A stretch of 64,000 bases of DNA from Anaerolineae bacterium (GCA_027494015.1 JAOSJP010000034.1:62001-126000), one strand, 5' to 3'. Shown: positions 34,359 through 45,721, numbered from the stretch's first letter. Notes: generated by a model not told the origin, from the letters alone. Numbers and translations are program-made.

Positions 34359-35552
34359 ATGGAAACGATAACCCGGCACGTGTCGTCCTGCGCGCAATCG
34401 GCGCGTTTTCACAGTCTGGCCCAGGCGATTGACGCGCAGCAGGTCCTCCAGACTGCGGTCGCCATTCAGCAGATTCCCGCCCCGACGTTCGACGAACAGC
34501 GCCGCGCCGAGTATGTCCGCGACCGCTTCGCTGCGGCAGGGCTGCGCGAGGTAAGCATTGACGCGCTGCACAACACGGTCGGGCGCTGGCCCGGCGCCGA
34601 CCCCGCGCGCCCGGCGCTGCTGGTCTCGGCGCACACCGATACCGTATTCCCCGCCGACACTGACCTCACCGTTCGTGAAGAAAGCGGACGCCTGTGCGGG
34701 CCGGGCCTGGGCGACAACAGCCTGGGCGTTGCGGCGCTGATCACCCTGGCTGAGCAGTTCGTCGCGCACAACATCCACCCCCTGGCAGACATCTGGTTCG
34801 CGGCCAACAGCCGCGAAGAGGGGCTGGGCAACCTCGACGGCATCCGCGCCGTCTGGAATGCGCTGGGGGCGCGCCTCGGCGCGGCCATCGTCATCGAGGG
34901 CATGGCCCTGGGGCGCGTGTACCATGCCGGGATCGGCGTGCGCCGGCTGCACATTGTCTGCCATGCCCCAGGCGGGCATAGCTGGCTGCACTTCGGCCAG
35001 CCGAGCGCCGTGCACGGGCTGATTGACCTGGGCGCGCGGATTCTGGCGCTCACCCCGCCCCGCGAGCCGCGCACCACCTACAACATCGGCCTGATTCACG
35101 GCGGGCACTCCGTCAACAGCCTGGCCTGCGAGGCCGGGCTTTACCTCGATCTGCGCTCAGAAGACCCGGCGCACCTGGCGACTCTTGAGCGCGCCGTCCG
35201 CGAGTGCATTGACTCGGCAGGACAGGCCCCTCTGCTCACCTTCAGCACAACCGTCGTTGGCGACCGGCCCGCCGGTCAGGTAGACCCCGCGCATCCGCTG
35301 GTGCAGATGGCCGGCGCGGCTCTTGAACTGGCGGGCGTTTCGGCTCTCCTCGAGCGCGGCAGCACCGACGCCAACGCCTTGCTCGCCAACGGTCTGCCCA
35401 CGATCACGGTCGGCGTTTCGCGCGGCGCGCACTCGCACCGCCAGGACGAGTACATCGAAACCGCCCCCGTAGCCACCGGTCTGTGGCAGCTTGCGCTGCT
35501 CGTGCTATCCGCCGCCGAATGGGAATTCCGGCGCGGAGCGGCGGGCGAGTGA
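34359..35552 (+). CDS. M20-family metallopeptidase
   Basis: 397 residues from ATG 34359. Metal-site motifs: LLVSAHTDTVFP near residue 90, the bridging Asp in GPGLGDNSLGVAAL, the catalytic Glu pair in NSREEGLGNLDG, and a C-terminal His in RGAHSHRQDEYIE. The dimerisation (lid) domain lies between about 190 and 305. The pattern resembles PepT/ArgE-type exo-peptidases; the substrate is not determined. It is intact and stands alone between a repeat and the kinase promoter. Confidence 0.88.
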   Translation: METITRHVSSCAQSARFHSLAQAIDAQQVLQTAVAIQQIPAPTFDEQRRAEYVRDRFAAAGLREVSIDALHNTVGRWPGADPARPALLVSAHTDTVFPADTDLTVREESGRLCGPGLGDNSLGVAALITLAEQFVAHNIHPLADIWFAANSREEGLGNLDGIRAVWNALGARLGAAIVIEGMALGRVYHAGIGVRRLHIVCHAPGGHSWLHFGQPSAVHGLIDLGARILALTPPREPRTTYNIGLIHGGHSVNSLACEAGLYLDLRSEDPAHLATLERAVRECIDSAGQAPLLTFSTTVVGDRPAGQVDPAHPLVQMAGAALELAGVSALLERGSTDANALLANGLPTITVGVSRGAHSHRQDEYIETAPVATGLWQLALLVLSAAEWEFRRGAAGE

Positions 35553-35587
35553 TCGGGCATTGGTGGGGGTATTGGCCCCCTCCCTGG

Positions 35588-35617
35588 TTGGTATTCCGGC
35601 CCGACGCTGCGTACAAT
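35588..35617 (+). promoter_or_regulatory. Promoter of the kinase operon
   Basis: TTGGTA at 35588-35593, an 18-bp spacer and TACAAT at 35612-35617, 50 bp before the kinase ATG. The three genes from 35667 to 43557 probably form one transcript. Confidence 0.5.
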
Positions 35618-35666
35618 AGGGGACGTTGCGCCTACACGATCCGTCTGCAAGCGCGGGGAGCCGTGC

Positions 35667-38600
35667 ATGTCCAACCAACTCCCAGGGCGTCGCACCGAGA
35701 GCCTGTTTGACAATCGCTACCGCTACGACCACATCTACCCGCGTGGCCGTTCCGGTGAGACTCTGCGCGCCTACGACACGCACGACAACGACCGCCCGGT
35801 AGTCATCAAGCGCCCTGCCCCACAAGACGCGCCTCCCATGCGCGCCGGGCACGAGGTCAGCATCCGCACCGAGCGGCAGGCTTTGGAGCGACTGGCCGGG
35901 CATCCCGTGCTGACCGAGCTGCGCGGCTCCGGCACCTTCCGCGTTGGCGGGCACACGCACGAGTACATCGTCATGGACCTGGCCGGGGGCGAGATCGTCG
36001 AGAAGATGGTGCTCGATCTGGCCGCCAGGGGCGCAGCCCTGCCCGAACTGGAAATCCTGACCATTGTAGACAGCCTGCTCGACCTGCTGGTCCATGCCCA
36101 CGACAGGCAGGTGGTCTACAACGATGTGGACGCCAAGCACCTGTTCTGGGATCGCGCCAGCTACCGGCTGAAGGTTATTGACTGGGGCAATGCGGTCTTC
36201 CTGGATGAGCCGGGCGCGCTGCCCACCGTCTCGCGCGCGACGGACATCTACCAGGTCGGGGAGCTTCTCACCTTCATCCTCACCGGCGGCAACCGCCTGG
36301 TCGTGGAGACCGGCGAAGACGGCGAGCATTTCTTCGTCAACTTCGGCGCAGACAGCGAGCGCATCTCCCCGCGCCTGCAGGCGATCATCACCCGCGCCGT
36401 GAACCCCGACCCGCGCCGTCGCTTCGGCACCATCCTGGAGCTGCGTCACGCGCTCAACGAATACCGCCAGCCGCTGCTCAAAGCGCGCGATGAGATCGTC
36501 TCGCGCGTGCGCAAGCGCGTGCGCGCCACCGCCAGCGTCGAGGAGCTGACCGCGCTTCGGGCGGAGCTGGACGCTGCCCTGGAGATGGACCCCGGCTTTC
36601 CCGAAGCGACGCGCCTGGCGAGCGAAATCCAGACCATCCTGCGCCAGATCAGCGTCCAGGCCGATCTGGATGCGATCCGCATCTACCTGGAGAGCGGCAA
36701 CTGGCCGCGCGCCCTCTCGCTGCTCGATGACCTGCTGCCCAACGCCGACCCGACCCACGAGCCGCTCATCCGCTTCCTGATCGCGGCTTCGGCCACGCTG
36801 GACAACCAGGAGATCACTCCTCCGCCAACCGGCTTCCTGCAGGCGCTGGACCTGCTCTTTCGTGGCGAAGCGCAGCGCGCCGGCCAGACGCTGCTCACTG
36901 CGCCAGAAGTGCGCATCAACGCGCGCCAGGCGCAGTGGCTGCTGGCCGAACAGCTTGCCGCGCACGTGCCCGAAGTCACCCTGCTGCGCCCGCACCTGTT
37001 CAAGCTGCGCCGCGACCTGGAGGGCGTGCCAGCGGGAGCCAACGCCCTGGCGCTCATCGCCAACATCGAGGAGGCGCTCGCCCGCGCTCCCGTCCCCGGC
37101 CTGACCGGCCTGCACGTGCTGTATCGCCAGGTCGCCGCCGGGCTGGTTGACCTGGAGCACGCCCTGGCCCCGCTCGACGGCGCTGTGCCCGATCACGTCT
37201 ATGAGGCGGCGCTCGCCTCAGCCCGGCGCGCCTGCGCCGCCGCCGACGCGATTGTGGCGCTGCTAGAGGACGTCGGCGGCAGCGTGTACGGCAATCCGGC
37301 CCAGGCCGGCGACGACCTCTACCGCGCCGCGTGCATAGACCCCACGTCGCCCCATTTCGGCACGCTGCATGACTATTTCGATGAGGTGCACCAGGCCATC
37401 AACGCGCTGCGCCAGTTCCGCCCCCGCCCGGACGGGGCGAACCTCGCGGCCTGGTTTGCCGATGTGGACGAGTTCCTGCAGTCCATACCTGGACGACCTG
37501 CCGGAACCCGCGCTGCACGACGCAGCGCGCTCCATCAGCGCTGCCGGCGAACGCTGGAGCACCGTCGCCAACTATCTGGCGTTGGGCCGCCGCCGCCCGT
37601 CCGTGCTCCTGCTGCGCGAGGCTGCGGACTACGCGCGCGCCATCAACGAGCACATCGCCGCCTGGTTCGGCGATCTGGCCAATCGCCTGCCCGATGCCCC
37701 CTTTGTGGAGAAGCTCAGCCCCAACCAGGCGCTCGCCGACGCGCTGATTGCCGGGTGGAGCGCCTGGGATCGCGGCGACGGCCTGACCGCCGCCGATTGC
37801 GGGCGCACAGCCTACGACCTCGCCCAGACAGATGGCGAGCGCCTGGCCGCCAACCGGCTGCGCCGCCTGGGCGAATTGCTTGACCGCTGGCTGCGCGAAG
37901 GCAGTCTGCAACAGGCCGAATCTACCGACGAAATCGAGAGCGAGACGCTGGCTGTGCTGCTGAGCGACGAGGAGCGCGAGCGTCAGGCTTTCGCCGAGCA
38001 GATGCCCAACACGACGCTGTACCTGCGGGCGATGGGGCGCGGCCTGATCGCTCAGTTCCAGCAGAGCAGCAGCGCTGGCTGGCGCGCGCTGTACCTGCAT
38101 TACGTGCTGCGCGGCGCGCTCGCCTTGCAGGCCGACGAGCTGGACGAGGCGGAGTTCTGGCGCAACGCCGCGCAGACCTGTTACGAGGGCGCGCGCACGC
38201 ATATTGCCTTCCAGGTGCTCGACCGCGCCCTGACCGGTCGCCGCCTGGTGCACACCGCTCAGCAAGCCATGAACGCCGTCGCCCGTCCCGCCGACCTGGG
38301 CGCAGTGCGCAGCGCGCTCAACGCGCCGCTGGCCGCCGACATGCTGGCCGGAGCCGGACGCGCCGTCGAGCTGATCGAAGAGGCCCTGCGCAGTTGGTCG
38401 GATGGTGACTTCTACGCCACGCGCGGGGCGCTGGACGGGGCGCTGGAGCGGCTTCAGAGCGCGGCGGGCGCGGCAGACCTGCACATTGATCCGTTCCTGA
38501 CCTGGCTGAGCGGCCTGCGTGACGCAGCGGCAGAGCTGCAGCAGATGCGGCTGAGCGTCGAACAAAGCGCCGTCACTACCAGCGCAGAACCCGACCCGGC

Positions 38601-40035
38601 CCTGGCCGACGCGCTGACCACGATTGTCCGGGTGACGCGAGACAGGCTCGGCCCTGACCACGCGCACCAGGTGCGCCAGTGGGAAGAGATGTACCGGGCC
38701 GTGCTGGACACCTACACCAGCCAGCGCCCCACTCGCCGCGAGAAGCTGGCCGCTTTCGACCGCCACTTCGCCTCGCTGTTCATCACCCGCCACCCGGCCT
38801 ACCCGCTCTTCCGGCACTGGAAGTCGCTGGTCGAGCAGCTTCCGCCGGACGAAGCGGAAGATGACATGATCCACCTCGATGATCTCGCGCGCGAGATCGC
38901 CGGGGCCGGCGCGCCCGCCTACGTGGACGACGAAAAAGCCCCCGCCGAGCCGCGCGCGCCAGCCGCCCCCAGGAAGAAGTCCGCCGCCAAAGAGAGCAAA
39001 ACGGGCGACAACCGCGCCTGGAATCGCGTGATCATCGTCGCTGTCCTGCTGCTGGCCGCGGCCCTGGGCGTCGCCGTCGTGCGCAACCTGGGCGCGGAGG
39101 ATCGCCCAGAGCCTACGTCTGCGCCAGCGCCGACTTCCGTCCTGGCGACGTTGCCCGCCATCGCGCCGCTCGACACGCCGCAGACCGCTGTCGCCGGGCA
39201 GGTCACCAGCGCCCCGCTGCCCACGTCCAGCCCTGTGCCGCCCTCGTCAACGCCGACCACGCCGCCGCCCACCGCGACACCCAGCGCCACCCCAACAACG
39301 GAAGTCACGGCCACCCCGACAGCGGAGCCGACCGAAGATGTCACGCCCTCGCTCACGCCGACGCTGTTCGTGACCAGCACGCTGATGCCCAGTCGGACGC
39401 CAGCACCGCCCAGCGAAGCTGCACCCGTGATCGCCGGCACGCGCGGTGATCTCCTGGCCAGGCTGGCGAGCCTGCCGGCGGAAAACCTGCCTGGGCCGCC
39501 TGGCGCACTGACGCCGAACGATGACGGCACGTGGACGCTCTCAGCGGCGGGCGACGCCGGGCAGACGCTCGTCGAGCTGTCGCCGGAGCTGCTCAGCGCC
39601 CTGTTTCAGCCGGGCGTCGCCAACACGCTGCGCCGGGCGGATGCCATTCTGGAGCTTGTCAGTTACAATCAGGCCGCGATCAGCGGTGGCGGCATTGCCT
39701 TCGGGCTGGGCGCGACCAATGGACTCGGCCAGCAGACCATTGGCCAGGTTCAGCTTGTGGACGCGGATTTCGTCAGCCTGGGGCTGAACCAGAACGGGCG
39801 GTTTCGCTCTTCGACCGAGTTCCCGCTGCAAGAGCCGCGCCTGACGCTCTCGGTGCGACGCACCGATACCACCACGCTCAGCTTCTATGTCAACGACCGC
39901 TGGCTGGGCGATTCGGTGTTCCTGTTCCCGCAGAGCGAGCCGGTGACGCTGCTGCTGTACGTTGCCGGGCGCGATGTGGTGGTGCGAGTCCAGTCGTTTG
40001 TGCTGGACTACAGCCCGCGCGATGAGATACCCTGA
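35667..40035 (+). CDS. Large atypical protein kinase with TPR-like region, TM helix and surface domain, +1 frameshift
   Basis: About 1,456 residues when one extra base near 37482-37486 is skipped (frame changes at DEFLQS to YLDDLPEPALHDAAR). The kinase domain (about 10-260) has the ATP Lys in PVVIKRP, catalytic loop QVVYNDVDAKHLFWD (Asp present, His at the usual Asn), and DWG in LKVIDWGNAVF. A long helical, TPR-like region follows to about residue 1090, then a transmembrane helix (WNRVIIVAVLLLAAALGVAV), a Pro/Thr linker and a C-terminal domain that may be a lectin-like sandwich. It probably spans the membrane like bacterial PknB-type kinases. Targets are unknown. Confidence 0.75.
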
Positions 40036-40053
40036 CATCCAGGCACGTGTTGA

Positions 40054-41220
40054 ATGAGCAATCCTGAGCAAAGCAGACGTATCATGACGCAATCGGCCCA
40101 GGCGCTCAGCGCCTGTTTCACGCTTGGCAATTACATAGACACCTACGCGCCCGGCCATTATGCCCGCGTCCTGGAAGGGGCGGACGAGCGCAGCGGCCAG
40201 CGCGTGGCCTTCAAGGTCATGCGCCCGGAGCACCTGTCCGACGACGGGACGCCGCGCTGGGAAGCCCGCGCCTTCGTCAGCGAGGCCGATCTGCTCGTCC
40301 GGCTGGAGGGCAGCGAGGCGGTCGTGCGCCTCTACGATTGCGGCTATGTTTCGGCGCAGCGCGAGCGACCCGACTCCGGCGAGATCCTCTCGCTGGGCAC
40401 GGACGTGGCCGCTTTTCACGAGGCGCTCTACCCGGCGCTGGCCCAGCGCTGGCGACCTTACCTGAGCCTGGAATTGCTGCCGCGCCAGCACAATCTCTTC
40501 TACCTGATGAAACCCAGTTCGGGCAATGGGCGACGCCGCCTGCCCACCGAAGAGGGCATTGACCTGGCGTTGCAGTTCGCCGATTTCCTGCGCGCCGCGC
40601 ACGATCAGCGCATCGTCTATCTGGATCACAAGCTGGAGCACGTCTACTGGGACGGGCAGATGCTGCGCGTCATTGACCTGAACAGCTCGCAGCTTGTCGA
40701 GACGGGCACGCACACGCTCGACCAGTACTTCGCCCAGGATGTGCACAACCTGTGCGTGGGCATCCTCTACCCCGTCTTCACCGGCCTGTCGCCCAAGAAG
40801 GGCGCGCTGCGGCCCCAGCCAGCGTCGCAGGCAGAGGTCGAGCAGCGCTATGCCGATGTGGATCACCTGGATTTTGGCGTCGAGCCAACGCTCAGCCCCG
40901 CCCTGCAGACCCTTCTGCAGCAGGGGGCGCGCCAGGAGTTGGCGAACGTGGCCGCGCTGCGCGCCGGGATGGAGCGAGTCGCCGGGCGGCACGGCTGGGA
41001 ATTGCCGGGCACGCACACCATCCCCGCCCTGCGCGACGCCCGCGCGGGCGTCCGCGCGGGCCTGGCGGAGCTGCGCCAGGGCCAGGAGGCGCTGCGTCGC
41101 GCCCGCGAGCTGCTGCTAGAAGCCGTCATCCTCGACGACATCAACGAGGAAGTTGAGGCCGAATTGCGACGCCTGCTGGCGCAGATCAACGAGGCGCTCA
41201 ACCACCGGGTGATCCCCTAG
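40054..41220 (+). CDS. Second atypical protein kinase-like protein, soluble
   Basis: 388 residues; ATG 40054, or 40084 (MTQSAQALSACFTLG). Kinase features: Lys in RVAFKVMRPE, Glu in the C-helix (SEADLLVRLEG), catalytic loop QRIVYLDHKLEHVYWDG (Asp present, His in place of the metal-binding Asn), and Asp in the DFG position (VIDLNSSQL). A helical C-terminal extension (about 310-385) may be a coiled coil. It starts 18 bp after the large kinase. It may be a pseudokinase partner or an unusual active kinase. Confidence 0.75.
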   Translation: MSNPEQSRRIMTQSAQALSACFTLGNYIDTYAPGHYARVLEGADERSGQRVAFKVMRPEHLSDDGTPRWEARAFVSEADLLVRLEGSEAVVRLYDCGYVSAQRERPDSGEILSLGTDVAAFHEALYPALAQRWRPYLSLELLPRQHNLFYLMKPSSGNGRRRLPTEEGIDLALQFADFLRAAHDQRIVYLDHKLEHVYWDGQMLRVIDLNSSQLVETGTHTLDQYFAQDVHNLCVGILYPVFTGLSPKKGALRPQPASQAEVEQRYADVDHLDFGVEPTLSPALQTLLQQGARQELANVAALRAGMERVAGRHGWELPGTHTIPALRDARAGVRAGLAELRQGQEALRRARELLLEAVILDDINEEVEAELRRLLAQINEALNHRVIP

Positions 41221-41241
41221 CGCCCCGGCGAAGGAGACGTG

Positions 41242-43557
41242 ATGGCCGATTTACGGGAGCAACTCGAACACCTGCGCCGCTTGCTGGAAGCCCTGCCATC
41301 CAGCGCGACGGCCAGCGAGATCGCTCAGCTTGAGAGCGAAGCGCGCGCGCTGCTCGCCCAGAGCAAAAACACCCAGCACGAGGCCGAGGCACGCGAGCTT
41401 TTTACCCAGCTTGCCCGGCACAGCGCCCCGCCCACGCCCGAAGCGGCCACCATCCGCGGGCTGCTGCGCCGCGCCCGCATCCGCATTGAGATCGCTGGCA
41501 GCGAAGACGACATTGACGAGGCGATTGATCTCCTGGCCGAGGCGCTCGACTTCGATCCTAACAACTCGGAGATTCACGAGCTGCTCATGGAGGCCGCCGA
41601 GCGCAGCCCGCACCTGGAGATGAAGGTGCAGGGTCTCCTGGAGCGCTACGACATTGATCCGGGGGCTGTCGGCGCTCTTCCAACCGGCACACCCGCGCCG
41701 CCGCGCGCTGAGCGACCTGCGCCGCCTCCGGCGAATTTCGCCGCCGAGTCGGCGGGAGGCGAGGCTTTCTCGCTGTCCGAAGTCTCCGAGGCGTACTATG
41801 CCGGCGACTACCAGCGCGCCGTAGACCAGGCCAACCGCATCCTCGCCGCCGATCCGGGCAACGCCCAGGCGCGCGAGTATCGCCAGAAAGCGGAAGACAA
41901 CCTGCTGCGCGGCGTGGTGCCCGACCATCGCATCCCCTTCGATGCGCGCATCGCCTACAACCGCGCCAACTCGCTGGTGCGCGCCGGCAACTACGACGAA
42001 GCTGAGCGTCTCTACCGCGAGGCGCGCGACCTGGCCGCGCGCGCCGGGATCAGCAGTTGGCAGGATGTGGAGCAGGCCCTGCTCGACATCCAGGACCTGG
42101 CCCTGGCCCGCGAGCTTCTGGCCGAGGGCGACCGTCTGCTGGCCGCCGACGATTGGGAGACGGCGCTGCAGAAGTACGAGGGGGCGACGCGCGTCGTGCC
42201 CAATGACCCGCTGGCCCAGGAGCGCATCGAGTTAGTGCGCCGCGTCCGCCAGCAGTTCGATCAGGCGACCGTGCAGCTTAACATGAGCAGCGGCCCGCTG
42301 AGCGAGCGCGCCCGCGAGTTGCAGCAGCTTCTCAACACCCTGGCCGGGCTGCGCCAATTGCTGCCCGGCAGCGAGCGCCTCAAGAGCCTGACGCGCGAAG
42401 TTGAGGAGCGCATCGAGAACATCATCGCCCAGCTTTTTACCCAGGCCCAGGGCGCGCTGACGCGCGTCGAAGCCGCGTCCGTCCTGGACGAGCGGCTGCG
42501 CCTGACGACGGAGGCCGTGCGCGCCCTGGAAGCGGCGGCAGACCTCGACCCGGCCAATGAGGACATCACCGGGCTGTTGCAGCGCGCACGTCAGCGCGAA
42601 GCGGACATGGCCGAAGCCCGCCACCTTATCGAGCGCGCGTCGGCCCTCGTCGCTCAGAATTACGAGAACGAACTCAGCCAGGCGCGCACCATGCTCGCCG
42701 GGCTGCGCGGCTACGCGCAGGACCCGCGCTACCGGATGGTCGTGGCCGATCTGCTCGCCCGTCACCTGGAGCGCGCCGAGGCCGCGCTCGACGAGCGCGA
42801 CCCGGCGACCGCTCAGCGCTGGCTGGACACAGCCAAAGATGACCCCTTCCGCATCCTGGGCCGGCGCACCGACATCCTGCGCCTGGAGGCGGAGGTCCGC
42901 CAGATGCGGCGGCGGCAGTACGGCATCTACGCCGTCAGCGCGGTCATCATCCTGATCATTCTCGGCGCGGTGGCAGTGGCCACCGAACCCACCTGGCGGC
43001 CCATTCTCGACCCGCCGACGCCCACGCCCACCGCCACCGCGACGATTACGCCGACGCCCACCGATACGCCCACCGTCACGCCGACGCCTACCGCGACTGA
43101 GACGCCGAGCATCACGCCGACCCACACCTGGACGCCGACGCCGACCGACACGCCGACATATACCTGGACGCCCACGCCCAGCGATACGCCAACCCATACC
43201 TGGACGCCGAGCATCACGCCGTCGCCCACCGACACGCCCACGCCCACGGACACGCCGACCCAGACCTGGACGCCCAGCATCACCCCTACGCCGAGCATCC
43301 TCTGCCTGGTCTTCGCCAGCAGCCAGGCGGTCAACGTGCGCGCCGAGCCAAGCCCGGTCGCCACGCGCATTTTCACGGTGGACCTGGGGCAGGCGCTGGA
43401 GGTGCTGGATCAGCGGCTTGGCCGCGACAACCAGCGTTGGTTTGAGGTGCGTTTCAAGGTGGGCCAGTCCACCATCGTCGGCTGGGTGCGCGCCGACCTG
43501 GTTCAGGAGGTGCCCGACGCGCCCTGCCCGGCGTTTGGGCCGGCACCGCGTCAGTAG
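41242..43557 (+). CDS. TPR protein with TM helix, PT linker and bacterial SH3 domain
   Basis: 771 residues from ATG 41242. Long helical TPR-like region (residues 1-560, with repeats such as [33 protein letters not shown] and [19 protein letters not shown]). A transmembrane helix (about 565-585, [20 protein letters not shown]) follows. Then a linker of more than 100 residues built on TPTPTDTPT and HTWTP units, and a C-terminal SH3b domain ([20 protein letters not shown] to [11 protein letters not shown]). SH3b domains often bind cell-wall peptides. It is the third gene of the kinase cluster and could be a partner or substrate of the kinases. Confidence 0.8.
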   Translation: MADLREQLEHLRRLLEALPSSATASEIAQLESEARALLAQSKNTQHEAEARELFTQLARHSAPPTPEAATIRGLLRRARIRIEIAGSEDDIDEAIDLLAEALDFDPNNSEIHELLMEAAERSPHLEMKVQGLLERYDIDPGAVGALPTGTPAPPRAERPAPPPANFAAESAGGEAFSLSEVSEAYYAGDYQRAVDQANRILAADPGNAQAREYRQKAEDNLLRGVVPDHRIPFDARIAYNRANSLVRAGNYDEAERLYREARDLAARAGISSWQDVEQALLDIQDLALARELLAEGDRLLAADDWETALQKYEGATRVVPNDPLAQERIELVRRVRQQFDQATVQLNMSSGPLSERARELQQLLNTLAGLRQLLPGSERLKSLTREVEERIENIIAQLFTQAQGALTRVEAASVLDERLRLTTEAVRALEAAADLDPANEDITGLLQRARQREADMAEARHLIERASALVAQNYENELSQARTMLAGLRGYAQDPRYRMVVADLLARHLERAEAALDERDPATAQRWLDTAKDDPFRILGRRTDILRLEAEVRQMRRRQYGIYAVSAVIILIILGAVAVATEPTWRPILDPPTPTPTATATITPTPTDTPTVTPTPTATETPSITPTHTWTPTPTDTPTYTWTPTPSDTPTHTWTPSITPSPTDTPTPTDTPTQTWTPSITPTPSILCLVFASSQAVNVRAEPSPVATRIFTVDLGQALEVLDQRLGRDNQRWFEVRFKVGQSTIVGWVRADLVQEVPDAPCPAFGPAPRQ

Positions 43558-43573
43558 CGTTCGGCGGAGATGC

Positions 43574-43606
43574 AAAACGGCCACGCTCGCGTGAGCGTGG
43601 CCGTCT
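43574..43606 (-). terminator. Terminator of tRNA-Val
   Basis: Perfect 12-bp stem (43578-43589 with 43594-43605, arm ACGGCCACGCTC) and a GCGT loop; on the minus strand it ends in GGCCGTTTTGC. It starts one base after the tRNA CCA. It may also stop plus-strand transcripts from the kinase operon. Confidence 0.85.
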
Positions 43607-43682
43607 GGTGGGTCGTACAAGACTCGAACTTGTGACCTCGTCGATGTCAACGACGCGCTCTAGCCAACTGAGCTAACGACCC
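43607..43682 (-). tRNA. tRNA-Val(GAC)
   Basis: 76 nt including an encoded CCA (43609-43607). On the minus strand the acceptor stem is GGGTCGT/ACGACCC with discriminator A. The anticodon arm is CGTCG-TTGACAT-CGACG, so the anticodon is GAC. The T arm is ACAAG-TTCGAGT-CTTGT. Confidence 0.93.
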
Positions 43683-43737
43683 GAAGTGCTCTTAGTATAG
43701 CGAGGCCGCACAGTTTTGACAAGGGCTGGAAGCTGAT

Positions 43738-44727
43738 GGGCGCGTGCAAAAGTTGGCAGCGACTCGCTGGACGTGGGGGTATTGACCGCACCCCCAGCCT
43801 CGCTACGCTCGACTTGCCCCTCTCCGTCAACGGAGAGGGGGCGGCAGGCGCGTCAGCGCCGAGCGGGGGTGGGTAAAGGGGCGCGTGCAAAGTTGCCAGC
43901 GACTCGCTGGACGTGGGGTATTGACCTCACCCCAGTCTCGCTGCGCTCGGCTTGCCCTCTCCGTCAACGGAGAGGGGGCGGCGAGGCGCGTCAGCGCCGA
44001 GCGGGGGTGAGGTAAAGGGGGGCGTGCAAAAGTTGGCAGCGACTCGCTGGACGTGGGGGTATTGACCTCACTCCCAGCCTCGCTACGCTCGGCTTGCCCC
44101 CTCTCCGTCAACGGAGAGGGGGCGGCGAGGCGCGTCAGCGCCGAGCGGGGGTGAGGTAAAGGGGCGCGTGCAAAAGTTGGCAGCGACTCGCTGGACGCAG
44201 GGCATTGACCTCACCCCCAGCCTCGCTACGCTCGGCTTGCCCCCTCTCCGTCAACGGAGAGGGGGCGGCGAGGCGCGTCAGCGCCGAGCGGGGGTGAGGT
44301 AAAGGGGCGCGTGCAAAAGTTGGCAGCGACTCGCTGGACGTGGGGTATTGACCTCACCCCCAGCCTCGCTACGCTCGGCTTGCCCCTCTCCGTCAACGGA
44401 GAGGGGGCGGCGAGGCGCGTCAGCGCCGAGCGGGGGTGAGGTAAAGGGGCGCGTGCAAAAGTTGGCAGCGACTCGCTGGACGTGGGAGTATTGACCTCAC
44501 CCCCAGCCTCGCTACGCTCGGCTTGCCCCCTCTCCGTCAACGGAGAGGGGGCGGCGAGGCGCGTCAGCGCCGAGCGGGGGTGAGGTAAAGGGGCGCGTGC
44601 AAAGTTGCCAGCGACTCGCTGGACGTGGGAGTATTGACCTCACCCCAGCCTCGCTGCGCTCGGCTTGCCCTCTCCGCTGGGGAGAGGGGGGCAGCGCGTC
44701 AGCGCCGAGCGGGGGTGAGGTAAAGGG
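43738..44727. repeat. Tandem array of seven dispersed-repeat units
   Basis: Seven head-to-tail units of about 142 bp, starting near 43740, 43880, 44021, 44162, 44305, 44447 and 44591. Each begins with GCGTGCAAAAGTTGGCAGCG (or a close variant), then ACTCGCTGGACGTGGG, the CCTCACCCCCAGCCTCGCTA arm, the CTCTCCGTCAACGGAGAG hairpin core, and GCGTCAGCGCCGAGCGGGGG ending in TGAGGTAAAGGGGC. The units lack the second outer arm of the full 200-bp element. Unit 7 has a different core (CTCTCCGCTGGGGAGAG). Any long frames through it are translations of the repeat. Confidence 0.9.
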
Positions 44728-44741
44728 GGCGCGGCAGCGAT

Positions 44742-44772
44742 TTGATGGACTGAGGCGGCAGCATGTTATAAT
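44742..44772 (+). promoter_or_regulatory. Promoter of the membrane protein gene at 44870
   Basis: TTGATG at 44742-44747, a 19-bp spacer and TATAAT at 44767-44772 preceded by TGT (extended -10). It starts 15 bp after the last repeat unit. Confidence 0.45.
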
Positions 44773-44869
44773 TCGCCCATCGCCAGGGGGTATTGGGAGG
44801 GCGGGGCAGCGAGCGAGCGCCCCGGTGGGGAGGTTTCCTGACATCAGCAACCCGGAGCGGTGACGGCCG

Positions 44870-45721
44870 ATGCGCGAGACGATTCAGAACGCCCTGCCTT
44901 TTCTCACCGGCAGCCTCTTTGGGCTGGCGCTGCTGCTGATTCTCGTCTCACTGCACTTGTTCCGCCGCAGCCGCAGGGACGTCTTCTGGCGGCGGCGACG
45001 CGAGGCCGGTCAGCGGGGCTGGAAGCTGTTTGTGCTCGCCTGCGGGCTGCTTGTCTTCGGCAGCGTATCGTGCGCGCTCACTCTGGTCTTTGGCGTGTTC
45101 GGCGAGGATGACTCCGTCACCGCCGGCACGCCGCCGGCGACTCAGGAAATCGCTCTCGGCGAGGATACGCCCAGAGCGCTTGACGCCACACCATCGCCCA
45201 CCCAGGAACTTAACAACCCGGCGGAAAATACGCCCGACCCCTTCGCGCTCACGCCGCCGCCCGGCACGGTGATGATTGTCGTCATCACCGCCGCCCCTGT
45301 CTACACGCCGACGCCCACGCCCTTTCCCACCTTCACACCCCAGGCGACGCTTGCCCCGTCCAACGTCACGCCGCACCCCGACGCCGCGCTGCGCATTGCC
45401 GCGCTCAGCGACCAGATTGACGCCTCGCTGCGCCCGGTGAACCCGCGCACCACCTTCACCGCTGGCACCAAGCGCATCTTCTTCTTTGTCGAGTTCAGCG
45501 CCATGAGCGAAGGCGTCTTGTGGCGGCGCGCCATCTACAAAGACGGCGAGTTGTTCGACGACAGCGCATTTCTATGGGGCCTGGCCGCCAACGGCACGGG
45601 GCACTTCTTCTTCGGCCAGGATAGCGGCCTTGAGCCAGGCGAATACGAGATTCGCCTCTTCATCGGCGAGACCGACACCCCCGCCAGCGTGATGCCCTTC
45701 ACCGTCGTCCCTGCGTCCTAG
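44870..45721 (+). CDS. Membrane-anchored protein with PT linker and beta-sandwich-like C-terminus
   Basis: 283 residues from ATG 44870, with GGAG about 13 bp upstream. Two transmembrane helices (about 9-26 and 47-70) form an N-terminal hairpin with a basic loop (RRSRRDVFWRRRRE). A low-complexity region with TPTPFPTFTP follows, then a C-terminal domain (about 175-283: FFFVEFSAMSEGVLWRRAIY, GLEPGEYEIRLFIG, MPFTVVP) that looks like an Ig-type sandwich. The anchor-plus-sandwich layout recalls the two proteins at the head of the ubiquitin-like operon. Function unknown. Confidence 0.7.
   Translation: MRETIQNALPFLTGSLFGLALLLILVSLHLFRRSRRDVFWRRRREAGQRGWKLFVLACGLLVFGSVSCALTLVFGVFGEDDSVTAGTPPATQEIALGEDTPRALDATPSPTQELNNPAENTPDPFALTPPPGTVMIVVITAAPVYTPTPTPFPTFTPQATLAPSNVTPHPDAALRIAALSDQIDASLRPVNPRTTFTAGTKRIFFFVEFSAMSEGVLWRRAIYKDGELFDDSAFLWGLAANGTGHFFFGQDSGLEPGEYEIRLFIGETDTPASVMPFTVVPAS

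Noticed and set aside
43738..44727. CRISPR array
   Set aside because: The repeating unit is about 142 bp with no unique spacers between conserved short repeats, and no cas genes are in the window.
44226..44850. Apparent proteins rich in TERGQAERSEAGGEVNTP
   Set aside because: These are translations of the palindromic repeat and recur wherever the repeat occurs (4569, 11111, 21521, 32300, 49868).
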